Source: Chromatiales bacterium
GTDB lineage: Bacteria > Pseudomonadota > Gammaproteobacteria > SZUA-140
Direction: 5' to 3'
Assembly: GCA_031285245.1 (NCBI GenBank)
Contig: JAITWN010000052.1
Location: 1-5,830, forward strand
DNA: 5,830 bases
Part shown: positions 1 to 5,394 of the stretch, one piece after another
How positions within the stretch are numbered: position 1 is the first letter of the stretch
Layout: each line of letters opens with the position of its first letter
The notes under the pieces: generated by a model
Seen by the model: the letters and a program-made list of their open reading frames with translations, nothing else
The model's database searches: none
What the model was told of the DNA's origin: nothing
Position numbers and translations under genes: made by a program

Positions 1-623
1 CAAGTGCGTTGGCGTTGGGTTTGGCTGCAAGTGCCTATCTCGCGTGGGCGGTATTGCTGAATGTACCCGCGCAGCCGCGTGTCAGCATCGGTACGCCGAT
101 CGCGATCGAGATTGCGCCAGCGGGCGCATTGGAACCGGTGTTTGCTGATCAGCCTGTGCAGGAGAGTGCGCTTTCTCTGCCGGTTACGTCCGCTGCATCG
201 CCCGCGCGTGCACCAGAGCCGGTGTTGGCGCAGCAGACGCTTTCTGCCGATGCGGCCGCGCCAGTGGTCAATGCTGTTGCAGTGACATCTTCAGCTTCTC
301 GCCCCATTGCTGAGGGCCAGTCACGGCTCAGCGATCGTGACTGGCTGCTCGCGCAGGATCCTACACGTTACACCGTTCAGCTTGGGAGTGCGCTCAGCCA
401 GGAAAAAGCTTCAGCGTTCGTCGACAAATATAGCCTGCAGGGACGCGTCGTGGCGGTGAAGGTGGTGCGTGGTGGTAATAGCAATTACATCGTGCTGTAT
501 AACAGCTATGCCACGCTTGCTGATGCCGCGCGCGGCATCGAGAGTTTACCGGCGGGACTACGCAAGAATGTTCCGTTCGCGCGGCGCATCTCCGCGGTGC
601 GGGCGATGATAAAGGAAGGCTAG
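1..623 (+). CDS. SPOR-domain membrane protein, DamX-like, 5' partial
   Basis: The frame is open from position 3 at the left edge to a TAG at 621-623, so the true start lies upstream; the TTG at 9 is only the first possible start inside the window. The visible protein begins with a hydrophobic segment (about the first 18 residues from the TTG, ending LLNVP), probably the transmembrane anchor. An Ala/Pro/Ser-rich linker of about 90 residues follows, then a C-terminal SPOR domain from YTVQLGSA (about residue 121) to the end. The DWLLAQDPTRYTVQL lead-in and the late ESLPAGLRKNVPFARR segment resemble the end of DamX. SPOR domains bind peptidoglycan stripped of stem peptides at the septum, so a role in envelope or division is likely for the periplasmic part. 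Whether the missing N-terminus carries an AAA ATPase or a short cytoplasmic region cannot be seen. Confidence 0.85.
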   Translation, partial: SALALGLAASAYLAWAVLLNVPAQPRVSIGTPIAIEIAPAGALEPVFADQPVQESALSLPVTSAASPARAPEPVLAQQTLSADAAAPVVNAVAVTSSASRPIAEGQSRLSDRDWLLAQDPTRYTVQLGSALSQEKASAFVDKYSLQGRVVAVKVVRGGNSNYIVLYNSYATLADAARGIESLPAGLRKNVPFARRISAVRAMIKEG

Positions 624-635
624 AGAAGTAACGCG

Positions 636-681
636 CAGAGAAAAAGCCGGGCCGTCGCCGCGTATTATAGCGACGGCCCGG
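636..681 (-). terminator. intrinsic terminator of the phosphoribulokinase gene
   Basis: A perfect 12-bp GC-rich stem pairs 647-658 with 670-681 around an 11-base loop. Read on the minus strand, the stem is followed by CTTTTTCTCT (636-645), a proper U-tract. It lies 9 bases past the minus-strand stop codon at 691-693. On the plus strand nothing T-rich follows the stem, so it is at best a weak stop for the convergent SPOR gene ending at 623. Confidence 0.9.
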
Positions 682-690
682 AAGCAAACT

Positions 691-1557
691 TCAGGTACGG
701 CTCTTTTCCATCAGGTCATGGATGATCGGACGCAGCACGATCTCCATGGCGAGTCCCATCTTGCCGCCGGGTACCACCATGGTATTCGGGCGCGACATCC
801 AGGAATCCTTGATCATCCCAAGGTAATACGGGAAGTCATGCTTTTCCGGGAAGCGGAAGCGGATCACCACGAAGCTTTCATCGAGCGTCGGAATGTCTCG
901 GGCGATGAAAGGATTGGAGGTATCGACGACCGGCACGCGCTGGAAATTAATATCGGTGCGCGAGAACTGCGGGGTGATCGTATTCACGTAGTCCGGCATG
1001 CGACGCAAGATAGCGTCGGTGACGGCTTCGGCGGAATAACCGCGCATCATCGTGTCGCGATGGATTTTCTGGATCCACTCTAAGTTGACGATCGGCACCA
1101 CGCCGATGAGCAGATCCACCCACTTGGCGACATTGGCGGTCTCGGTGGTGACACCGCCATGCAGACCTTCGTAGAACAGCAGATCGCTGCCGAGTGGGAT
1201 GTCTTCCCATGGCGTGAACGTGCCGGGCTGCTGCCTGTAGGGTTCGGCTTCGCCTTCATCGTGCAGGTACTTGCGCGTGCGGCCGGTGCCGATTTCGCTG
1301 TAGCTGCGGAAAAGGCTTTCCAGCTCTTCGAACAGATTGGCATCTGGGCCGAAATGGCTGAGCGTCTTGCCTTCAGTTAAGGCTGTTGCCACCGCTTTTT
1401 TCATCGATACGCGATCGTAGCGATGAAACGCATCGCCTTCGACGATGGCTGCTTTGATGCCTTCGCGCCGGAACAGATGCTCGAAAGATGCCTTCACCGT
1501 GCTGGTACCCGCGCCGGACGAGCCGGTGACCGCGATGACGGGGTGTTTGACTGACAT
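691..1557 (-). CDS. prk: phosphoribulokinase, class I (bacterial type)
   Basis: This 288-residue protein matches the usual length (about 290) of bacterial phosphoribulokinase, which phosphorylates ribulose 5-phosphate to ribulose 1,5-bisphosphate with ATP in the cytosol. The P-loop is GSSGAGTST at residues 12-20. Asp42, His45, Arg49 and Lys53 (in GDAFHRYDR and the following helix) correspond to residues known to act in catalysis or sugar binding in the Rhodobacter enzyme. So do Glu130 (LLFYEGLHGG) and Arg167-Asp168 (KIHRD). Later family motifs are TPQFSRT (195-201), VDTSNPF (211-217) and VVPGGKMGLAM (261-271). The start is supported by AGGAG at 1567-1571, 9 bases upstream. From memory, the sequence reads closer to CbbP of autotrophic proteobacteria (SHFGPDANL, ILRRMPDYVN) than to E. 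coli PrkB. No RuBisCO or other cbb gene is in the window, so a Calvin-cycle role is unproven; an orphan PrkB-like role is the alternative. The gene appears monocistronic. Confidence 0.95.
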   Translation of the reverse strand: MSVKHPVIAVTGSSGAGTSTVKASFEHLFRREGIKAAIVEGDAFHRYDRVSMKKAVATALTEGKTLSHFGPDANLFEELESLFRSYSEIGTGRTRKYLHDEGEAEPYRQQPGTFTPWEDIPLGSDLLFYEGLHGGVTTETANVAKWVDLLIGVVPIVNLEWIQKIHRDTMMRGYSAEAVTDAILRRMPDYVNTITPQFSRTDINFQRVPVVDTSNPFIARDIPTLDESFVVIRFRFPEKHDFPYYLGMIKDSWMSRPNTMVVPGGKMGLAMEIVLRPIIHDLMEKSRT

Positions 1558-1748
1558 GACACTTCTCTCCTGACAAATATGAACGATCGAATCGGGTGGG
1601 AGGTGCCAGAACCGCGTGCAGCAGAAACCGCGCCTGGCATTGCTGGCTTCTGCCCGTCGGCAGTAGACCTGAACGGATTCCCCCGGTAAGACGGCTCAGA
1701 CGTTTCCGGTGCGCGGCGGTGTAAGCGCATACCGGGCGGCTGTATTTT
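1558..1748 (-). promoter_or_regulatory. long structured 5' leader of the phosphoribulokinase gene
   Basis: If transcription starts at about 1748 from the promoter at 1755-1783, the mRNA has a leader of about 190 nt before the ATG at 1557. It can form two sizeable hairpins in minus-strand RNA. Hairpin A (1706-1735) has a 9-bp stem, CCGGT/ACCGG plus GCGC/GCGC with a 2-base bulge. Hairpin B pairs 1645-1653 with 1621-1629 over 9 bp around a 15-base loop. Its one non-Watson-Crick pair is G-U on the minus strand but would be A-C on the plus strand, which favours the minus strand as the RNA. A smaller hairpin (1650-1663, CTGCC/GGCAG) shares bases with B and excludes it. I do not recognise a known riboswitch, 6S or SRP RNA. 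No convincing gene lies here. Confidence 0.45.
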
Positions 1749-1754
1749 TGGCGG

Positions 1755-1783
1755 ATTCTACAGAAAAAAACCGATATTTTCAC
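1755..1783 (-). promoter_or_regulatory. sigma70-type promoter reading towards phosphoribulokinase
   Basis: On the minus strand the -10 box is TAGAAT (1755-1760, 5 of 6 consensus bases), preceded directly by TG. A -35-like GTGAAA (1778-1783, 4 of 6) lies at an ideal 17-bp spacing, with a T-rich spacer. Transcription would begin at about 1748. No better promoter was seen closer to the gene. Confidence 0.6.
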
Positions 1784-1816
1784 CAATGAAGAGCGGTGCG
1801 TGGCGTGGTGGCGGGC

Positions 1817-1845
1817 TTGTGTTGCGCTTGCCGCAGTGCCATGAT
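1817..1845 (+). promoter_or_regulatory. possible promoter of the lipoprotein gene
   Basis: TTGTGT (1817-1822) and CATGAT (1840-1845, 4 of 6 -10 bases) are 17 bp apart and would place the transcript start about 15 bases before the ATG at 1868. Both boxes are imperfect, so this is a candidate only. It lies back to back with the phosphoribulokinase promoter. Confidence 0.35.
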
Positions 1846-1867
1846 CGCTACCCGGGGAGGATGAAAG

Positions 1868-2374
1868 ATGCGTCAAGTCCGTGGAATCACATACTTATTG
1901 TTGATGTTGGCGGCCCTGTTGGCGGGCTGTGCGGGCTCGCGCGTCGATAGCGCTCACCCGCTGCTGACGCATGATGCCAAGGCCGCGCGCGTGTATTTCA
2001 TCCGGCCGTTCACCGATCGCCCGATGGGTTTTGCGGATAACGCTATCGCCGTGGAAGTCGATCGCGTGTCGCTGCTGAAGCTGGTGAAAGGCGAATACAC
2101 CATGTCCTATATCAACCCCGGCGCGGTGTTCTTCACCGTTCATTCCGATACCAGCTGGGGGCCAGAATTTCTGCCGAAGAAAATGACGCGCTCAAAGCGT
2201 TTTCAATTTGCGCCTGGGGAAACGTACTTCGTGGTCTTTCGGCCGATTGATGGCGAGTTTCGCGGCGTGAATTTCGATATGGCGAGCGTGAGCCTCGAAG
2301 ATGCGCGTGAGCTTTCCCGCCATCTGCGCGTCGCCGGTAGCGCAGCGCGCTCCGAGCCGATCGACGAGCTTTAA
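1868..2374 (+). CDS. small lipoprotein, DUF2846-like
   Basis: This 168-residue protein has a textbook lipoprotein signal: a short basic start (MRQVRG), a hydrophobic core (TYLLLMLAALLAG) and a lipobox LAGC with the acceptor Cys at residue 21. After Cys comes AGS with no Asp at +2, so outer-membrane sorting is likely. The mature part begins with a strand-rich block, ARVYFIRPFTDRPMG (about 39-53). It continues with a predicted beta region containing GEYTMSYINPG and a late APGETYFVVFRP (about 117-128). This order (RVYFIRP, then a G-rich turn, then PGETYF) resembles DUF2846 lipoproteins, whose function is unknown; the assignment is from memory and tentative. The last 35 or so residues are charged and helical. 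The start is fixed by GGGGAGG at 1854-1860, 7 bases upstream; the ATG at 1861 is in another frame. It stands alone and converges with the next gene. Confidence 0.85.
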   Translation: MRQVRGITYLLLMLAALLAGCAGSRVDSAHPLLTHDAKAARVYFIRPFTDRPMGFADNAIAVEVDRVSLLKLVKGEYTMSYINPGAVFFTVHSDTSWGPEFLPKKMTRSKRFQFAPGETYFVVFRPIDGEFRGVNFDMASVSLEDARELSRHLRVAGSAARSEPIDEL

Positions 2375-2390
2375 ACCAGCAGCTTAAAGC
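2368..2390. repeat. short inverted repeat holding both convergent stop codons
   Basis: GCTTTAA (2368-2374) and TTAAAGC (2384-2390) form a 7-bp inverted repeat around a 9-base loop. The plus-strand TAA and the minus-strand TAA each lie inside an arm. It could act as a small bidirectional terminator, but the stem is AT-rich and no clear T-run follows on either strand, so this is weak. Confidence 0.3.
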
Positions 2391-2761
2391 GGTCGCTCGC
2401 GTTCAGCGACGATGACCACCCGCATATTGCGTACGCGTTCGAAATCAGGCGCCGGGATGCTGATTTCGCGGCGTGCGATCGCCCTGCCATGACGAGGCAC
2501 TTTCTCTAGATCGCGTGACTGAAAAATTTCTTTCTCGTGTTCGTCGACGAATACGATGTGCAGATCAGCATCGTAAGCCGCATCGCAGCTATTCGACAGC
2601 TCTGCATTCCATACTACTGTGGCAACGCCCATTTCATTGCCTTCAGCCTTATAGCTCTGCGCTGTTACGCTCAGGCAATCGGCGTTGGCACGCACGGCGG
2701 TGCATAGCAGCAGTGCGAAGGCGGCACGGCTGAGTAAGCGGGTGTGGTGGGTGAGATTCAT
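2384..2761 (-). CDS. small secreted protein of unknown function
   Basis: This 125-residue protein starts with a Sec-type signal peptide: MNLTHHTRLLSR, then the hydrophobic AAFALLLCTAV, with cleavage likely after ANA (residues 25-27). The mature part of about 98 residues holds two cysteines (about 29 and 59, in DCLS and NSCD) that could form a disulfide in the periplasm. A strand-rich middle (VATVVWNAELSNSC, then ADLHIVFVDEHEKEIF) looks like a small immunoglobulin-like beta fold of the kind seen in FxLYD-type domains; this is inference from pattern only. The end is charged (VIVAERERPL). I do not recognise the family. No Shine-Dalgarno sequence precedes the ATG. An extended -10 box ends 6 bases before it, suggesting a leaderless transcript. 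It follows the channel operon on the same strand but probably has its own promoter. Confidence 0.75.
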   Translation of the reverse strand: MNLTHHTRLLSRAAFALLLCTAVRANADCLSVTAQSYKAEGNEMGVATVVWNAELSNSCDAAYDADLHIVFVDEHEKEIFQSRDLEKVPRHGRAIARREISIPAPDFERVRNMRVVIVAERERPL

Positions 2762-2776
2762 CGGGTGATTATGCCA
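2762..2776 (-). promoter_or_regulatory. extended -10 promoter giving a leaderless mRNA
   Basis: On the minus strand TGGCATAAT (2768-2776) is an extended -10 element, TGn plus CATAAT with 5 of 6 consensus bases. Only six bases separate it from the ATG at 2761, so the transcript would begin at or within a base or two of the start codon. This fits the absence of a ribosome binding site. The -35 region (TTCGTG at 17 bp) is poor, as is common for extended -10 promoters. Confidence 0.45.
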
Positions 2777-2779
2777 TAG

Positions 2780-2812
2780 CGAGCGGCGCGCACGAAGTGT
2801 GTGCGCCGCTCG
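2780..2812 (-). terminator. hairpin after the MscS gene, probable terminator without U-tract
   Basis: A perfect 10-bp stem (CGAGCGGCGC at 2780-2789 with 2803-2812) extends to 14 bp with one G-T pair and closes on a 5-base loop. It begins 18 bases after the MscS stop codon. Neither side carries a clear T-run, so it may pause polymerase, protect the mRNA 3' end or act with Rho. Its leftward end abuts the extended -10 box of the next gene. Confidence 0.5.
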
Positions 2813-2830
2813 TTCACAGCCGGTCGGTGA

Positions 2831-3694
2831 TCATGAAGCGTCGGTTTTGCCTGCGCTGTTGATCACCCGGATGCCGAGCGGATCGTTCTTATCTGCTATA
2901 TGTAGCATAAGCTCAGAGGTTGAGAGCGAGATGTGCTCGGCATCCATGGCGCGCTTGATCGCTTCTTGCAGGCTATTGCGCAAGGGCACGATGTTTTCGC
3001 GCCGTGCCCACGCTGAGAACACCACATTCATCGACGAATCACCAAAGCCGGTAAAAGAAAAAATCGGCGGCGGTTCATTGAGGCACAGCGGATTATGTTC
3101 GGCGAGCGCGAGCAGCAGATCGCGTATGCGTGAAATGTCTTCCTTGTAAGCGATGGACAGCGTGATATCGAAGCGGCGAATCGGAAAGCGCGACTCGTTG
3201 ATCACCCGACTCTTGATGAGCAGCTCGTTCGGAAGGCGCACATAGAGATTATCGGGCGTGCGCAGTTTGACTGAGAGCAGATCGATCGAGAGCACTTCAC
3301 CGGTGGTCGCCTCGACGGTAATAGTGTCGCCGACGCGAAAAGGGCGTTCGCCGATCAAAAATAGACCGCTGATCAGATTGGAAGCAGAAGTCTGCGAGGC
3401 AAAGCCGAGCGCTACCGATAGCACGCCCGCCGCGCCAAGCAGCACGCTCAGGCTGAAGCCAAGCTCATGCATGGCCGAGGCGATGAAGAGCCCGAGCACA
3501 GGGTAATAAATGAAGCGACGCGCCAGCATGGAGTGATGCGCAGTCAGATGTTTACTCAGCAGGCGCTGCGGCAGGCGTGAGATCAGGCGAGCAGCGAAGA
3601 GACCGATCAACAATAAGATAAGCGCGCGGAGCATGCTGAGCATGTGCTCGCCGGTGAATAGATTAGTAATGATGTCTATGACTCCCTCCATCAT
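2831..3694 (-). CDS. MscS-family mechanosensitive ion channel
   Basis: This 287-residue inner-membrane protein is the size of E. coli MscS (286). MscS channels open under membrane tension and release solutes during hypo-osmotic shock. Three hydrophobic segments are visible: TM1 at about 20-37 (MLRALILLLIGLFAARL), TM2 at about 62-80, and the pore-lining TM3 at about 84-115. TM3 has the Gly/Ala pattern LLGAAGVLSVALGFASQTSASN and leads into the signature LISGLFLIGERPFRVGDTI. The beta domain runs to about 175 (TTGEVLSIDLLSVKLRTPDN, PNELLIKSRVIN), and the C-terminal alpha/beta domain to about 267. The usual IPFPQ-like stretch near the end reads ISLSTSEL instead. The start is uncertain: ATGATG at 3694 has no ribosome binding site, and the next in-frame ATG candidates are at residues 18 and 21. 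It lies 54 bases after the upstream gene on the same strand and is the last gene of the operon. Confidence 0.92.
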   Translation of the reverse strand: MMEGVIDIITNLFTGEHMLSMLRALILLLIGLFAARLISRLPQRLLSKHLTAHHSMLARRFIYYPVLGLFIASAMHELGFSLSVLLGAAGVLSVALGFASQTSASNLISGLFLIGERPFRVGDTITVEATTGEVLSIDLLSVKLRTPDNLYVRLPNELLIKSRVINESRFPIRRFDITLSIAYKEDISRIRDLLLALAEHNPLCLNEPPPIFSFTGFGDSSMNVVFSAWARRENIVPLRNSLQEAIKRAMDAEHISLSTSELMLHIADKNDPLGIRVINSAGKTDAS

Positions 3695-3748
3695 CCGAGT
3701 GCGGCGGAGTTGCTGGCAGATCGTGCGTGCATGTTACTTGCGCGCGCT

Positions 3749-4534
3749 TCACTTGAAGAGATCCGAGAATACGCGTACCAATCCGGTGCGATCTGCCTGC
3801 CGTGGTTTGCTGAGAAGGGCGGCGCCTTGTGCGTAGGATGGTGGCCCGGATTCGACATTGAGCATTGCCATGTCGCTATCGGTGGTGCGCAGCATATGCA
3901 CGCTCTCGGTCCATAGACTGCCGTTGGCAAGACCATAGATCGATAGCAGTGGCACCGGCAGACTGAGCTTTTTCATCGGCAGTGGTGTCTCGGCCCGATT
4001 TTCAATCCGTACCGGTGTGACCACGCGATAAGGACGCAGCGGCAGCTCGCTGAGGTGGCTGCGTGCATGAGTGGCTATGGCGTAGCTCAGTTCACCGACG
4101 ATAGTGTTTGGGCCAAACCAGGTTTCAGATAAACGTTCTGAAGGGAATTCCCGCAACACGGTTTGTGATGCGCCGACGCACACGGCAACCCAAGTTGGCG
4201 TGCTGATATAAAAGACCGCTTCCTGTCCTGGCAGCACGAAGACGGGTTGGCGCGGTTTGATCACCACCGGGCGGTCTGCGAGCGCGGGCCGAAATAGCGC
4301 AAGATTGCTGGAATCGTGATAGGTATAGCGCAGTGCGTTGGCGCCAAGCGGCGACTGATTCGCGATGTGGATCGTGCCGGCGACTTCATCCTCATGCGTT
4401 TTTTCCAGAGCCAGCAGCCATTCGTGATTGCTGCGATTGAGGCGCAGCTCGAGCGTGCCGAGGCGCAAAGTGGCGGTGTGCCCGGAGGGGATCGTTTGCG
4501 GCGTCCACCAGCGTGATTCAGCCACGATATTCAT
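3749..4534 (-). CDS. cytoplasmic protein, possibly DUF432, in MscS operon
   Basis: This 261-residue protein has no signal peptide and no clear membrane helix. The first half is rich in predicted strands: WWTPQTIPSG, ATLRLGTLELRLNR, then the RPALADRPVVIKPRQPVFVLPGQEAVFYIST block at about 81-111. A conserved-looking FGPNTIVGELSYA (about 140-152) follows, then LPLRPYRVVTPVRIENRAETPLPMKKLSLPVPLLSIY (about 162-198). The last quarter is less structured. The pattern and the neighbouring MscS gene recall DUF432, a family of unknown function that I recall lying beside MscS genes; this assignment is tentative. Its ATG overlaps the stop of the preceding gene in ATGA (4531-4534), and GAGG sits 7 bases upstream, so translation is probably coupled. 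A role in sensing or modulating the channel is a guess from context only. Confidence 0.8.
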   Translation of the reverse strand: MNIVAESRWWTPQTIPSGHTATLRLGTLELRLNRSNHEWLLALEKTHEDEVAGTIHIANQSPLGANALRYTYHDSSNLALFRPALADRPVVIKPRQPVFVLPGQEAVFYISTPTWVAVCVGASQTVLREFPSERLSETWFGPNTIVGELSYAIATHARSHLSELPLRPYRVVTPVRIENRAETPLPMKKLSLPVPLLSIYGLANGSLWTESVHMLRTTDSDMAMLNVESGPPSYAQGAALLSKPRQADRTGLVRVFSDLFK

Positions 4535-4839
4535 GGCTCATCCTCAGCCCTTATGGCGGCGATCGGTAGCGCGAATTGTCCGGCAATCAGCATCTCTTTC
4601 TGCTTCCTTGGCAGTTTCTTCACCCGCCTTTCGATGCGCTGAGCCTCGGCGCGGTCCGCGGCTGCCAGCGAGTAGACTAGTTGCAGTGGTCCGCGGCCGC
4701 GCAGGTATTTTGCACCCGCCGTACCGGTGCCTTGATGTTCACGCAGACGACGATCGAGCTCCGTGGTGACACCGGTATATAGTGAGCCATCGCCGCAGCG
4801 GATGATATAGATTGACCAACCGCCCATCGCGCCATCCAT
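4531..4839 (-). CDS. GIY-YIG nuclease-like protein, YhbQ family
   Basis: This 102-residue single-domain protein is close in length and sequence to YhbQ (about 100). The GIY-YIG core shows WSIYIIRC (8-15, first motif strand), SLYTGVTT (19-26, second motif), Arg31 in the following helix (LDRRLREH), then GAKYLRGRGPLQLVY (42-56). Glu70 in RIERRVKKL and KLPRKQKEML complete it. Tyr, Arg and Glu at these positions are the catalytic set of the superfamily, so nuclease activity on DNA is possible, but the cellular role of this small family is not settled. The start could be the ATG at 4839 or the one at 4827, which gives 98 residues beginning MGGWSIYI, more like YhbQ. Neither has a good ribosome binding site; the second has a weak GGATG. 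First gene of the operon, it overlaps the next gene by four bases. Confidence 0.92.
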   Translation of the reverse strand: MDGAMGGWSIYIIRCGDGSLYTGVTTELDRRLREHQGTGTAGAKYLRGRGPLQLVYSLAAADRAEAQRIERRVKKLPRKQKEMLIAGQFALPIAAIRAEDEP

Positions 4840-4841
4840 TT

Positions 4842-4874
4842 CTAAAAATCAGGCAAGTCTATGACTTGCCTGAT
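4842..4874 (-). terminator. hairpin plus T-run just before the GIY-YIG start
   Basis: A perfect 12-bp stem pairs 4848-4859 with 4863-4874 around a 3-base loop. On the minus strand the stem and the bases after it read as a hairpin running into TTTTTAGA, an intrinsic-terminator pattern. It ends only a few bases before the ATG at 4839. On the plus strand no T-run follows. No minus-strand gene is visible upstream that would need terminating, since the neighbour at 4959 runs the other way, so an attenuator or a barrier to antisense transcription is possible. Confidence 0.65.
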
Positions 4875-4923
4875 GTGATTGCCAGCATCCGGCAGACGCC
4901 TCGCGCGCCGCGGGCGGGCTTCG

Positions 4924-4929
4924 TATAAT
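4924..4929 (+). promoter_or_regulatory. consensus -10 box of the DUF2237 gene
   Basis: TATAAT is a perfect -10 hexamer preceded by G, ending 29 bases before the ATG at 4959, so the transcript would begin near 4936 with a leader of about 23 nt. No good -35 box is found at the right spacing (TCGCGC at 4901-4906). The region upstream is very GC-rich. Confidence 0.6.
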
Positions 4930-4958
4930 TGCCCGCTTGGCAAGTGGAGGGTTTGGCA

Positions 4959-5342
4959 ATGAACGTCAAGATGGACGAAGCGGTCAATGTCTTCGGCGAG
5001 CCGATTGAAATCTGTAGTGATGCGCCCCGGACCGGTTTTTTTCGCGACGGTTGCTGCAACACCAACGACAGCGATATCGGTTCACACACCGTCTGCATCC
5101 AGGCAACGCGGGAATTTCTCGAATTCTCGCAGCGCCGTGGCAACGATCTCAGCATGCCCATGCCGCAATATGATTTTCCTGGCGTGCAGCCTGGAGATCG
5201 CTGGTGTTTATGCGCCGCGCGCTGGCTCGAAGCCCATGCTCAGGGTATGGCGCCACGGGTCTATCTGCGCCGTACGCATCGGCGCGCGCTCGACATCATT
5301 CCTATCGAGTTGCTGCGCCAGTTTGCCGCGGATTTGAACTGA
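4959..5342 (+). CDS. DUF2237 family protein, cysteine-rich
   Basis: This 127-residue cytoplasmic protein has the full set of conserved blocks of DUF2237, a widespread family without assigned function. These are NVFGEPIEICS (10-20), TGFFRDGCCNT (25-35), HTVC (43-46), FLEFSQRRGNDLS (53-65), FPGVQPGDRWCLCAARW (73-89) and a late APRVYLRRTH (98-107). Five cysteines in the conserved blocks (32, 33, 46, 83 and 85) with His43 and His107 suggest a metal site or a redox function, which is inference. The start is ATG 4959 because GGAGG at 4946-4950 lies 8 bases upstream. The in-frame TTG at 4929 overlaps the -10 box and cannot be used from that promoter. It is flanked by opposite-strand genes on the left and appears monocistronic. 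Confidence 0.9.
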   Translation: MNVKMDEAVNVFGEPIEICSDAPRTGFFRDGCCNTNDSDIGSHTVCIQATREFLEFSQRRGNDLSMPMPQYDFPGVQPGDRWCLCAARWLEAHAQGMAPRVYLRRTHRRALDIIPIELLRQFAADLN

Positions 5343-5394
5343 TCACGGGAACGATAATGTTCGTATTTGATGTTCTGATTAATTGGGTCTGTCA

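Noticed and set aside
718..1083. Plus-strand open frame of 121 codons inside phosphoribulokinase
   Set aside because: It lies wholly antisense to a confident gene and its His/Arg/Asp-rich sequence mirrors the kinase codons.
1558..1748. 6S RNA or SRP RNA in the phosphoribulokinase leader
   Set aside because: A TGAGCCG stretch and a CAGGTC stretch recalled these RNAs, but the SRP GGAAG/GCAG signature and a long 6S-type closing stem are not found.
1373..1876. Minus-strand open frame of 167 codons across the phosphoribulokinase start and the intergenic region
   Set aside because: It overlaps the well-supported kinase gene in another frame, has an Arg/His/Ser-rich composition typical of a GC-rich shadow frame, and has no family resemblance.
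4559..4769. Plus-strand frame opposite the GIY-YIG gene
   Set aside because: Antisense to a gene with an intact GIY-YIG motif set; low-complexity Arg/Ser/Ala-rich translation.
4929..4961. Longer DUF2237 start at TTG 4929
   Set aside because: The TTG overlaps the TATAAT box, so it would lie upstream of the transcript start; ATG 4959 has GGAGG at the right distance.
4859..5161. Minus-strand open frame opposite the DUF2237 gene
   Set aside because: Antisense to a gene with a clear family match, promoter and ribosome binding site; no recognisable motif of its own.
4987..5337. Second plus-strand frame of 116 codons within the DUF2237 gene
   Set aside because: Fully nested in the conserved gene and Ser/Arg/Ala-rich, as expected for an off-frame translation.
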